Positions 1-8,729 of a DNA stretch of 64,000 nt are shown one piece after another (within the stretch, counting starts at the first letter, position 1; the number at the start of each line of letters is the position of its first letter). A program made the position numbers and the translations under genes. The notes under the pieces were generated by a model. That model saw nothing but the letters and a program-made list of their open reading frames with translations, made no database searches and was not told the DNA's origin. This stretch comes from Paraburkholderia sp. Tr-20389. Lineage in GTDB: Bacteria; Pseudomonadota; Gammaproteobacteria; Burkholderiales; Burkholderiaceae. The stretch is from NCBI RefSeq assembly GCF_017104565.1, contig NZ_JAAGPD010000022.1, forward strand, positions 1 through 64,000, given 5' to 3'.

Positions 1-343
1 GCAGCGCGGCTTCGAAGGGCTTGCGGTCCATCACGAACAGCACCTGGCCTTCCTTGACCAGCGAGCCTTCGTCGTACAGGCGCCGTTCGAGAAAGCCGTC
101 GACGCGCGCGCGGATTTCCACTTCGCGCGAACTCTGCGTCTGCGCGGTGAACTCGAAGTCGACGGGGGTTTCCTTCTGCGCGACGGTGACCACCGTCACT
201 TCGACGGTGGGCCGTGGGGGTTCGGTGGGGGCTTTTTTACAGGCGGTGAGGGACAAGGCGGACACGAACACCGCCGCCACCGCAAAGCGTGATGCCAGCG
301 GCCGCGCGGCAAGTATCGACGGGTGTCGAAATGTCCATCCCAT
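1..343 (-). CDS. RND efflux periplasmic adaptor subunit, N-terminal part (runs off window)
   Basis: This is the first 114 codons of a membrane-fusion (HlyD/AcrA-type) adaptor, which links an inner-membrane RND pump to an outer-membrane channel. The translation begins MGWTFRHPSILAAR, has a hydrophobic signal segment and a lipobox ending SLTAC, so it should be a lipoprotein anchored on the periplasmic face. The first beta/lipoyl part follows (EVEIRARVDGFLERRLYDEG, then SLVKEGQVLFVMD), which is the signature of the family. The ATG at 343 is preceded by GGAG. A palindrome 132 bp upstream is shared with the neighbouring two-component genes, suggesting co-regulation (inference). The pump and channel genes would lie to the left, outside the window. 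Confidence 0.85.
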   Translation of the reverse strand, partial: MGWTFRHPSILAARPLASRFAVAAVFVSALSLTACKKAPTEPPRPTVEVTVVTVAQKETPVDFEFTAQTQSSREVEIRARVDGFLERRLYDEGSLVKEGQVLFVMDRKPFEAAL

Positions 344-474
344 GACAAATCTCCGCAACTCGAAACGATTGCGTCCGCCAGCGCTTGCACGGCGCGGCGG
401 ACTAACGGGTGGCGCGCCAGGCGAACTGGCGAGTCCAATGCAATCCAGTGTGGAATCGGGACAAGTCAAAGACA

Positions 475-492
475 ATTGGACCTTGGTCCAAT
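475..492. promoter_or_regulatory. Perfect 18-bp palindrome upstream of the efflux adaptor
   Basis: The sequence is attggacc-tt-ggtccaat, two perfect 8-base arms. It lies between the efflux adaptor start (343) and the end of the receiver gene (574). Its core GACCTTGGTC occurs again at 1052-1061, and as the reverse complement at 3330-3339, both near two-component genes. This is a plausible binding site of the FixJ-type regulator (inference). Confidence 0.6.
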
Positions 493-573
493 ACCCCGTT
501 TGGCGACGATGGTCTTGCGCATAAGCGCCTGCGCACCGGTGTCCAGGACCGTTCGCGCGTAAGGGCAACGCGC

Positions 574-960
574 TCATAGCGGCGCAGCGATGCCGAGCAC
601 GGCACACACTGTCCTGATGAACAGCACGTCGTTGAAGGGCTTGCGCAGATAGGCACGTGCGCCCGCCGCAAGCGCGGCTTCTCGCACGCCAGCGTCGTCG
701 TGGGCCGTGATGAAAATGACGGGCGCGCCGCTCCCCGCCAGCCGGCGCTGCACCTCGATGCCGTTCGAGCCTGGCATCTGCACGTCGAGGATCACGCAGT
801 CGGGACGATACGAAGGAGTGGCCGACAGCACGTCGAGAAACTCGTCGCCACTCGTGTACGTATCGGCTGCAATCCCGACTGAACGCAACAGACGCCTGAT
901 TGCCCTGCCCACCGACGCATCGTCGTCGACCACGACGACGAATGATTTGTCTGTGCCCAT
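574..960 (-). CDS. Single-domain response regulator (CheY/FixJ-N type receiver)
   Basis: A 128-residue protein made only of a receiver domain. The acidic pocket VDDDAS is at residues 11-16, the phosphoacceptor is D59 in VILDVQMPG, the switch Thr lies in FITAHDD, and the conserved Lys is K107 in YLRKPF. No DNA-binding domain follows, so it probably acts by protein contact or as a phosphate sink for the adjacent kinase. It lies 62 bp downstream of the FixJ-type regulator on the same strand; a copy of the shared palindrome sits about 90 bp before its ATG, inside the end of the upstream gene. Confidence 0.88.
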   Translation of the reverse strand: MGTDKSFVVVVDDDASVGRAIRRLLRSVGIAADTYTSGDEFLDVLSATPSYRPDCVILDVQMPGSNGIEVQRRLAGSGAPVIFITAHDDAGVREAALAAGARAYLRKPFNDVLFIRTVCAVLGIAAPL

Positions 961-1022
961 TCCGATTAGCCCATTGAGCCGCCACGTCCACGCGGACGAT
1001 GCGTGGGCGTCTCAGCAATAGA

Positions 1023-1745
1023 CTATGAGACTGCGGGCGTCGGTGGTATTGGACCTTGGTCTCGTATCCGCTGGGCTGCGGGCTGGCACGCGACAGCGGA
1101 TGCATCCGCGTGCGGCCCGACGGCACGGTGCGCGTTGCTCGCGACGGCCACCTTGTCGGCGATACGCACCAGTTCGGCAAGCGAGCCGACTTCCATCTTC
1201 TGCATCACGCGCGCGCGATGCGCCTTGACGGTTTTTTCGACGGTGCCCAGTTCGCACGCCACCTGCTTGTTCAGAAGACCGAGCACGATCAGATTCATCA
1301 CTTCGCGCTCGCGCACCGTCAGGCGTCCGACGCGGCTGCGCAACTCATCCAGTTCGTGCATCGACTTCGATACTTCGGCGGAGCGCACGAGCGCCTGATC
1401 GATGGCGCGCAGCAGGTCGTCGTCGCGCACCGGCTTCGTGAGGAAATCGGTCGCGCCGGCCTTGATTGCACCGACCGTCATTGCGATGTCGCCGTGTCCC
1501 GTCAGGAAGATGATGGGCAAACGGGCATCGAGTTCACGCTGCAGTTCGAGTCCGCTCAGATCCGGCAACTGCACGTCGAGCACCACGCACGCCGGCGTGC
1601 GCTCGACACACCAATGCGCGAGGAATTCACGTGCCGAACCATAGGCCTCGACCTCGTGCCCCGCCGATCTGACGAGCCGCGTGAGTGCGCGGCGCACCGA
1701 GGCGTCGTCGTCGACGACATAGACGAGCGCGGCAGACGGGTTCAT
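1023..1745 (-). CDS. FixJ/NarL-type two-component response regulator
   Basis: A 240-residue regulator with an N-terminal receiver (acidic residues in VDDDAS, phosphoacceptor D57 in VVLDVQLPD, K104 in FLTKPV) and a C-terminal LuxR-type helix-turn-helix at about residues 140-195 (LTVREREVMNLIVLGLLNK, then VEKTVKAHRARVMQKM). The start chosen is the ATG at 1745 (MNPSAALVYVVDDD), because the receiver begins immediately after it and it overlaps the kinase stop codon in an ATGA arrangement typical of translational coupling. It should be phosphorylated by the histidine kinase encoded just upstream. The closest architecture is FixJ/StyR/DctR-like; the target genes are not known from sequence alone. 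Confidence 0.9.
   Translation of the reverse strand: MNPSAALVYVVDDDASVRRALTRLVRSAGHEVEAYGSAREFLAHWCVERTPACVVLDVQLPDLSGLELQRELDARLPIIFLTGHGDIAMTVGAIKAGATDFLTKPVRDDDLLRAIDQALVRSAEVSKSMHELDELRSRVGRLTVREREVMNLIVLGLLNKQVACELGTVEKTVKAHRARVMQKMEVGSLAELVRIADKVAVASNAHRAVGPHADASAVACQPAAQRIRDQGPIPPTPAVS
1048..1062. promoter_or_regulatory. Second copy of the GACCTTGGTC motif
   Basis: attggaccttggtct repeats the left arm and core of the 475-492 palindrome. It lies within the last codons of the FixJ-type gene and about 88 bp upstream of the receiver gene start at 960, in position to act on that gene. Confidence 0.5.
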
Positions 1746-3082
1746 GACGCCGCCTGCGCAGCGCACGCGCTGCCCGCTTCGCGCGCTGCGGGCAGCGCGA
1801 CATAGAACGTCAAGCCCTGATCCGGGTTGTTCTCGGCCCACAGGCGACCGCCATGCATCTGCACGATCGAACGGCTGATCGACAGCCCGAGACCCAGGCC
1901 CTGCGGCTTCGACGTGACGAACGGCTTGAAGATGCATTCGAGCCTGTCGTGCGTCAGACCATGTCCGCGATCGCGCACGGCAATGCGTACCATGCCTTCA
2001 CGGTCGGGTTGCGCAAAGAGCGCCACCACGCGATCGCGCGAGCCGCATTCGCTTACGGCATCGAACGCGTTGAGCAGCAGATTGAGTAGCACCTGCTGCA
2101 GTTGCACCTTGTCGCCGCGCACGGGCGGCAGGCCGTCGTCGATCACCTGCGACACATGGATGCCGCGCGCGACGGCATCGCCATGCACGAGCAGCGCGAC
2201 GTCGCGCAACAAGCCGCCTGCATCCAGACTGACGAGTTGCTGCTGCTCGTCCTTCTTCACGAACGCGCGCATCCTGCGGATCACTTCGCTTGCGCGGCCG
2301 CTGTCGTCGACGATGTCCTTCAGGATGTCGCGCACTTCGGCGAGATCGCTCGGCTCCTGATCCATGAAGCGCTGCGCGGCCTGGCCGTTGCTGAGAATCG
2401 CCGTCAGCGGCTGGTTCAGTTCATGCGCGAGCGACGCGGCGAGTTCGCCCATCGTCGACACGCGCGTCAGATGCGCCAGTTCCCGACGATTGCGTTCGAG
2501 TTCAAAGCGCTCGGTCATATCGGTGATGAAGGCGACTGTCGCGATGCGCCCTTCGTAGCGGATCGCACTCGTCGCGATTTCGACGGGAAACTCACTGCCG
2601 TCGCGGCGCCGCGCGCGCAAGCTGTGTGTGCGTGTCGACACGGGACGGCCCGCGTGCTGCGACGTGCCGCCAGACGCACTGTTTTGCTGCGAAAGCGCGG
2701 GCGCGACCATGCCGACGCATGCACCAGCCAGCACGCCGCGGCGGTAGTCGAAGAGCCGTTCGGCTTGCGCATTGGCGAGAACGATCACGCCATGCTCGTC
2801 GAACACGACTGACGCGACAGGCAAGCATTCGAATACATCGGCCAGGTCATTCATCGTGCCTGGCTGCCGACGCGGAAAGCTGAAGAATCCGTTTGCGCTC
2901 TGCATCCTGCTCACGCGCGCAAGCGGATTCGTGATGCGCAACAGCATAGGCAATACGGATACGCCGTTGCGCATGGGCATAGAGCCTGCGGTGCGTTCGG
3001 GCGCGATGCGGCGCGGATGCAGCGACCACCAGACAGCGATTGCAGCCACCGCGACTGTCAGAGCAGAAATAGCGATGTGCAT
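1742..3082 (-). CDS. PAS-domain sensor histidine kinase (FixL/DctB-like)
   Basis: A 446-residue kinase. Residues 3-20 form one hydrophobic segment, then there is a PAS domain at about 78-190 (NDLADVFECLPVASVVFDEH; MTERFELERNRRELAHL linker). The dimerisation/phosphoacceptor helix carries H220 in SLAHELNQPL. The ATPase domain shows N338 (LLLNAFDAV), D371/G373/G375 (DRGHGL) and the G2 loop GLGLGLS at 395-401. It is the cognate kinase of the overlapping FixJ-type regulator. With a single N-terminal hydrophobic stretch and no periplasmic domain, the signal is probably sensed in the cytoplasm through PAS. No heme-binding His could be identified with confidence, so oxygen sensing is not claimed. Confidence 0.9.
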   Translation of the reverse strand: MHIAISALTVAVAAIAVWWSLHPRRIAPERTAGSMPMRNGVSVLPMLLRITNPLARVSRMQSANGFFSFPRRQPGTMNDLADVFECLPVASVVFDEHGVIVLANAQAERLFDYRRGVLAGACVGMVAPALSQQNSASGGTSQHAGRPVSTRTHSLRARRRDGSEFPVEIATSAIRYEGRIATVAFITDMTERFELERNRRELAHLTRVSTMGELAASLAHELNQPLTAILSNGQAAQRFMDQEPSDLAEVRDILKDIVDDSGRASEVIRRMRAFVKKDEQQQLVSLDAGGLLRDVALLVHGDAVARGIHVSQVIDDGLPPVRGDKVQLQQVLLNLLLNAFDAVSECGSRDRVVALFAQPDREGMVRIAVRDRGHGLTHDRLECIFKPFVTSKPQGLGLGLSISRSIVQMHGGRLWAENNPDQGLTFYVALPAAREAGSACAAQAAS

Positions 3083-3329
3083 GACTTACCGTTCCTCAAG
3101 ACGTTCGCACTCGAACTGTCGCGACCACGTGCGCACGCCTTCGTTGTTGTTAGCAACTCAACCGGGGGCGACGGCGCGGGAATGGGGCGCGCGACGCCTC
3201 TGCCATTACGCGTGAAACCGTGACAACGTCTTGTACTGATGCACTGGTTGGTCGCCGAGGTCAATGACTATGACGGAAAATGACCGATAAAGCGGAGACT
3301 GGCCAATCTTCATATGGACTGCGAAGTTC

Positions 3330-3339
3330 GACCAAGGTC
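3330..3339. promoter_or_regulatory. Third copy of the shared palindrome (GACCAAGGTC)
   Basis: A perfect 10-bp palindrome, the reverse complement of the core at 479-488 and 1052-1061. It lies about 250 bp upstream of the kinase gene start (3082) and also precedes the possible small plus-strand unit at 3400-3530. Confidence 0.5.
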
Positions 3340-3399
3340 TTTTTTATCAACAATTACTGGCGACTTTTTACTTGTTCGCACCATGCGAGGAGGAAAAAA

Positions 3400-3468
3400 G
3401 TGCAACTCCATCCTATGCACAAAGTAAGGCTTAGTAAAGCTTCAAGTCGACCGGCGACGAGAAACTGA
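3400..3468 (+). CDS. Possible 22-residue small ORF with strong ribosome site
   Basis: GTG at 3400 follows AGGAGG with a 6-base spacer, and the frame runs 22 codons to TGA (MQLHPMHKVRLSKASSRPAT plus two more residues). The frame is also open upstream to an ATG at 3280, which would give 62 residues, but that start has no ribosome site. The peptide is basic and resembles nothing I recognise. It could equally be part of a small RNA ending at the hairpin 3507-3530. Confidence 0.25.
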   Translation: MQLHPMHKVRLSKASSRPATRN

Positions 3469-3506
3469 TGGAGGCGTTCATGTCTGGTGAAGTACTGGTA
3501 TGAGAC

Positions 3507-3530
3507 AACGCTTGTTCACGTAAGCGTTTT
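3507..3530 (+). terminator. Terminator-like hairpin
   Basis: aacgctt / aagcgtt arms with an 8-base loop followed by tttt on the plus strand. No annotated plus-strand gene precedes it, so it supports a short transcript from the 3280-3500 region. Confidence 0.45.
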
Positions 3531-3622
3531 AATGACGGAGTTCGAGGCGAGACCCGAAACGATCGTTCGCTTGAATCTTGAATGATCGCCCCGGGCGTTT
3601 GGTGAGATGGTGAAGTGCTACC

Positions 3623-3853
3623 TCATGCGAAATCCGATGGCCCTTGTGATGGCACGCCTGGCGGCGGATCGTCGTCGCCTATCGGATCGTCTGGAGCTTT
3701 ATCGTCCGTTTTGGGTTTTTCCGGCAATGGCTGATCCAGGCCCGGTTCGACAGGCGTTGGGATAGCGTCGCCGATCGGTTTATTGAGCTCGTTCGGCGGG
3801 ATCTCAGCCGGATCTTTCGGTTGTGTGCTTTCCTCGCGATTGGGGTTCGTCAT
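3623..3853 (-). CDS. Small proline/aspartate-rich hypothetical protein
   Basis: A 76-residue protein starting MTNPNREESTQPKDPAEIPP; the ATG at 3853 was preferred to an upstream start because low-complexity conserved-looking sequence begins there. It is rich in Pro, Asp and Glu (PEKPKTDDKAPDDPIGDDDP), has no signal peptide or membrane segment and is probably disordered. I recognise no domain; short Pro-rich proteins like this are common in Burkholderiaceae but have no assigned role. Confidence 0.6.
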   Translation of the reverse strand: MTNPNREESTQPKDPAEIPPNELNKPIGDAIPTPVEPGLDQPLPEKPKTDDKAPDDPIGDDDPPPGVPSQGPSDFA

Positions 3854-4115
3854 CGTGACTCCAATTGTGGTTGGGCAGACGCAACGAGTCACGCAACGAC
3901 CGTACCAATGCATTTTGTGCAGCTGCGTTCAGCGACGCGCGGAATGCGCGCTGCGCCTCTATGACATGCGATGTGCGAACGAACATCCGCTCAGCGCTTG
4001 CGAGGATGAGGTAGAGGAAAAGCTGGAGCGTGGCACACACGCCTTGTAAATTGCGACACCGAGAGGGCTTGTGCCGAACGCGAGCGAATACCTGCGCGGG
4101 AAAAAGCAGCACAAA

Positions 4116-4144
4116 CGAAAACAGGCCCCGAAGGGCCTGTTTCG
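4116..4144 (-). terminator. Terminator of tRNA-Ser
   Basis: Hairpin with arms aacaggcc / ggcctgtt, directly after the 3' end of the minus-strand tRNA-Ser gene, followed on that strand by an interrupted T tract. Confidence 0.65.
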
Positions 4145-4152
4145 CTTGCATC

Positions 4153-4243
4153 TGGCGGAAAGGGTGGGATTCGAACCCACGATACGGTATAACCGTATAC
4201 CGGATTTCGAGTCCGGCGCATTCGACCTCTCTGCCACCTTTCC
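4153..4243 (-). tRNA. tRNA-Ser (anticodon CGA)
   Basis: On the minus strand the molecule opens GGAAAGGTGGCAGAGAGGTC and closes CCTTTCC-G-CCA, a 7-bp acceptor stem with encoded CCA. The anticodon loop CTCGAAA gives CGA (reads UCG). A long variable arm (about ATACGGTTATACCGTAT) identifies the class II serine type, and GGTTCGAATCC forms the T loop. It lies about 150 bp downstream of serS on the same strand order reversed (serS ends at 4395), so the charging enzyme and its substrate RNA are neighbours. Confidence 0.97.
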
Positions 4244-4394
4244 AGATTCTTTGACTTCCCACCAAGGTGGTCTTGTCGCGTCACACTAAGCGGGTCGTTG
4301 CTTGCGTGAGACGAAGATTATAGAACACCTGTTTTCGATTTCCAAGTCCTTTTTCGAAGAAACTTCAAAAGGACTTGGAAGGCCCGAAAGCCGA

Positions 4395-5786
<1,392 letters not shown>

Positions 5787-7097
5787 TCAGCTTTTCTTGC
5801 GGTTCTCGCTGCGCCATTGCGCATCGAGGTCGGCGAGGCGCGCGAGCTTCTCGCCGATCTTGCCTTCGAGCCCGCGCGGCGTCGGCTGATACCAGCGCGG
5901 CTCGCGCATGCCATCGGGCAGATAGGTTTCGCCTGCGGCGTACGCGTCCGGCTCGTCGTGCGCATAGCGATACTCGTGGCCGTAGCCGAGTTCCTTCATC
6001 AGCTTGGTCGGCGCGTTGCGCAGATGGATCGGCACCGCACGCGACTGGTCCTTGCCGACAAAACTGCGCGCCGCGTTGTACGCGTTGTAGCCCGCGTTCG
6101 ACTTCGGCGCGACGGCCAGATAGATCACCGCCTGCGCGAGCGCCAGCTCGCCTTCGGGCGTGCCGAGGCGCTCGTAGGTTTCGGCAGCGTCGAGCGCGAT
6201 GCGCGCGGCGCGCGGATCGGCGAGACCGATGTCTTCCCACGCCATGCGGACGAGACGCCGCGACAGGTAGCGCGCATCCGCGCCGCCGTCGAGCATCCGG
6301 CAGAACCAGTACAGCGCGCCGTCCGGGTTGCTGCCGCGCACCGACTTGTGGAGCGCGCTGATCTGGTCGTAGAACGCGTCGCCGCCTTTATCGAAGCGGC
6401 GCAGGTTTTCGGAGAGCGCGCTCGCGAGCAGCTCGCCGTCGATCTCCGTTTTCTTCTGCTGGGCCGCCGCGCGCGCAACGATCTCCATGTTGTTCAGCAG
6501 CTTGCGGCCGTCGCCGTCGGCGGAACCGATCAGCGCGTCGCGCGCTTCGTCCGTGAACGTGAGGCCGCCCAGTTCCTGCTGCGCGCGAGCCAGCAGTTCG
6601 CGCTGCTCGTCGGCATCGAGACTTCTGAGCACGTAGACGGCCGCGCGCGACAGCAACGCGCTGTTCACCTCGAACGACGGGTTTTCCGTCGTCGCGCCGA
6701 CGAACACGAACAGCCCCGACTCGACGTGCGGCAAGAATGCGTCTTGCTGGCTCTTGTTGAAGCGATGCACTTCGTCGACGAACACGAGCGTCTGGTGACC
6801 GTTCGCGCGATGGATCTGCGCGGTTTCGACGGCTTCGCGGATGTCCTTCACGCCCGACAGCACCGCCGACAGCGCGATGAACTGTGCATCGAACGCGTCG
6901 GCCATCAGGCGCGCGAGCGTGGTCTTGCCGACGCCCGGCGGGCCCCAGAGGATCATCGAATGCGCTTCGCCCGATTCGAACGCGACGCGCAGCGGCTTGT
7001 TCGGGCCGAGCAGGTGCTTCTGTCCGATCACTTCGTCGATGGTGCGTGGCCGCAGGCGCTCGGCGAGCGGGACATTGGCGCGGGTTTCTTCAAACAT
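5787..7097 (-). CDS. rarA: Replication-associated recombination protein A (AAA+ ATPase)
   Basis: A 436-residue AAA+ protein of the RarA/MgsA/WRNIP1 family, which acts at stalled replication forks. The sequence shows [17 protein letters not shown] at the N terminus, Walker [13 protein letters not shown], Walker [17 protein letters not shown], sensor 1 [11 protein letters not shown] and the RarA-specific C-terminal domain ([36 protein letters not shown]). The ATG at 7097 ([17 protein letters not shown]) fits the family N terminus better than a longer in-frame extension. It is followed by serS after a 93-bp gap. In related genomes rarA usually adjoins lolA; here about 5.6 kb of other genes separates them. 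Confidence 0.96.
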   Translation of the reverse strand: MFEETRANVPLAERLRPRTIDEVIGQKHLLGPNKPLRVAFESGEAHSMILWGPPGVGKTTLARLMADAFDAQFIALSAVLSGVKDIREAVETAQIHRANGHQTLVFVDEVHRFNKSQQDAFLPHVESGLFVFVGATTENPSFEVNSALLSRAAVYVLRSLDADEQRELLARAQQELGGLTFTDEARDALIGSADGDGRKLLNNMEIVARAAAQQKKTEIDGELLASALSENLRRFDKGGDAFYDQISALHKSVRGSNPDGALYWFCRMLDGGADARYLSRRLVRMAWEDIGLADPRAARIALDAAETYERLGTPEGELALAQAVIYLAVAPKSNAGYNAYNAARSFVGKDQSRAVPIHLRNAPTKLMKELGYGHEYRYAHDEPDAYAAGETYLPDGMREPRWYQPTPRGLEGKIGEKLARLADLDAQWRSENRKKS

Positions 7098-7393
7098 GGC
7101 GTTTTGGGGATAATCTCGGCTTTTCGGGTATAAACCGTCACGATGCACAGCATGCACCGCCTTGCACGCGACGGCCTGCCCCGGAACGGCATGCAACCGC
7201 GCCAAACCGTCATCCGGCGTGCGGCGGCACATGCAGAGTTGTGCATTATGACAGCCGCCGGGCGGCGAGGCCCGCGGCAGACGTCATAGGCGATATCTGA
7301 TGGTGCGGTCCGCAAGACGCGTACCGTGCGACATGGCAACAAGACGGCTGAAACGACAGCCGACACGACAACGACAGACAGGAAGCAGATTCG

Positions 7394-8710
7394 ATGGCTC
7401 AGGATCCAATCGCCGGCGAGACCGGTTCGACCTACGCGCCGCTCAAGCCGGTGTCGGATGCGCGCCGCGCGTTCAAGACGGGCGACGCATTCGCTCTATG
7501 GTTTTCTCTCGGCATCGGCCTGCTGGTCGCGCAGGCAGGTGCGCTGCTCGTGCCCGGCCTCTCGCTGCCGCACGCGCTGCTGGCGATTCTGATCGGCAGC
7601 GTGATCGGCGTCGTGCTGCTCGCGCTCGCGGGCGTGATCGGCACGGACACGGGGCTCGCGGCGATGTCGTCGCTGCGACCGACGCTCGGCGTGCGCGGCG
7701 CGTCGATTCCCGCCGTGCTGAACATGGTTCAACTGGTCGGCTGGGGCTCGTTCGAAGTGATCGTGATGCGCGATTCCGCCGATGCCCTGTCCAAACAGGC
7801 GTTCGGCTTCTCGGCCCCGCTCGTCTGGACGTTGATTTTCGGCGTGCTCGCGACGCTGCTCGCGATCAGCGGTCCGCTGTCGTTCGTGCGGCGCTTTCTG
7901 CGCACGTGGGGCATCTGGCTGCTGCTGGCGGGCGCCGCGTGGCTCACTTACAGCCTGCTCGTGCAGCATGATCTGGGCGCGCTGATGCGGCGTCCGGGCA
8001 ACGGCGAAATGTCGTTCGGCGGCGCGATCGATCTGGTCGTCGCGATGCCGCTGTCGTGGCTGCCGCTGATCGCCGACTACACGCGCTTCGGCCGGAAAGC
8101 GGGCGAGACGTTCCGCGGCACGATCCTCGGCTATGGCATTGCGAACATCTGGTTCTACTCACTCGGCGCGGTCTACGGACTGGCTGCGGGCGGCGGCGAC
8201 GCGCTGCTCACGACGGCGCTCGCACAGGCAGGTGGCGGCCTCGCGCTGCTGCTGGTGCTGATCGACGAAATCGACAACGCATTCGCCGACGTGCACTCGG
8301 CGGCGGTGTCGACTGGCACGTTCTGGACGCGTGCGAGCGTCCCGCTGCTGTCGGCCGCGTTCGGCGCGCTGTGCACGCTGATCGCGCTCGCCGTGCCGAT
8401 GGCGAAGTATCAGAACTTCCTGCTGCTGATCGGCTCGGTGTTCGCGCCGCTGTTCGGCGTCGTGCTGGTCGATCACTTCATCGTGCGCAAGCGCCGTATC
8501 GAAGTCGACGCGCTCGCCGATACGCAAGGCCGCTACGGCTACTCGGGCGGCTGGCACATGAGCGCGTTCATCGCGTGGGCGATCGGCATTGCGGCCTATC
8601 AGGCGATCAACCAGTGGCTGCCGAATCTCGGTGCGACGCTGCCGGCACTCGTGATCGGCGCGGTGTGCTATCTCGCGTTCGTGTCCGCGCGCAAGCAGGC
8701 GTACGCGTAA
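7394..8710 (+). CDS. NCS1-family permease (cytosine/hydroxymethylpyrimidine type)
   Basis: A 438-residue membrane protein with about 12 hydrophobic segments. The N terminus (SDARRAFKTGDAFALWFSLG) and the stretch SWLPLIADYTRFGRKAGETF mark it as a nucleobase:cation symporter-1 of the CodB/CytX group. It would import a nucleobase-like or guanidino/pyrimidine solute with a cation. No thiamine-pyrophosphate riboswitch (no CTGAGA element) is visible in the 160 bp upstream, which argues against the thiamine-linked CytX role. The nearest metabolic gene is the agmatinase-family hydrolase about 2 kb away, so a nitrogenous substrate is possible (inference). The ATG at 7394 follows AGGAAG. Confidence 0.85.
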   Translation: MAQDPIAGETGSTYAPLKPVSDARRAFKTGDAFALWFSLGIGLLVAQAGALLVPGLSLPHALLAILIGSVIGVVLLALAGVIGTDTGLAAMSSLRPTLGVRGASIPAVLNMVQLVGWGSFEVIVMRDSADALSKQAFGFSAPLVWTLIFGVLATLLAISGPLSFVRRFLRTWGIWLLLAGAAWLTYSLLVQHDLGALMRRPGNGEMSFGGAIDLVVAMPLSWLPLIADYTRFGRKAGETFRGTILGYGIANIWFYSLGAVYGLAAGGGDALLTTALAQAGGGLALLLVLIDEIDNAFADVHSAAVSTGTFWTRASVPLLSAAFGALCTLIALAVPMAKYQNFLLLIGSVFAPLFGVVLVDHFIVRKRRIEVDALADTQGRYGYSGGWHMSAFIAWAIGIAAYQAINQWLPNLGATLPALVIGAVCYLAFVSARKQAYA

Positions 8711-8729
8711 GCGCTGTTGTGCGAGACCT

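Larger units (their letters stand above)
3083..3622. other. 540-bp intergenic region with a possible short plus-strand unit
   Basis: No conserved gene is recognised. It holds a third GACCAAGGTC motif (3330-3339), a strong Shine-Dalgarno AGGAGG (3388-3393) before a GTG at 3400 opening a 22-codon frame, a second GGAGG before an ATG at 3480 (7 codons), and a terminator-like hairpin at 3507-3530. Together these suggest a short transcribed unit on the plus strand, coding or not. Confidence 0.35.

Noticed and set aside
4260-4272. Another ACCAAGGT copy near tRNA-Ser (ccaccaaggtgg)
   Set aside because: It shares only the 8-base core with the palindrome of the two-component locus; the flanking bases differ, so it was not counted.
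7233-7393. Thiamine pyrophosphate riboswitch before the NCS1 permease gene
   Set aside because: The conserved CTGAGA and ACCTGA elements are absent.
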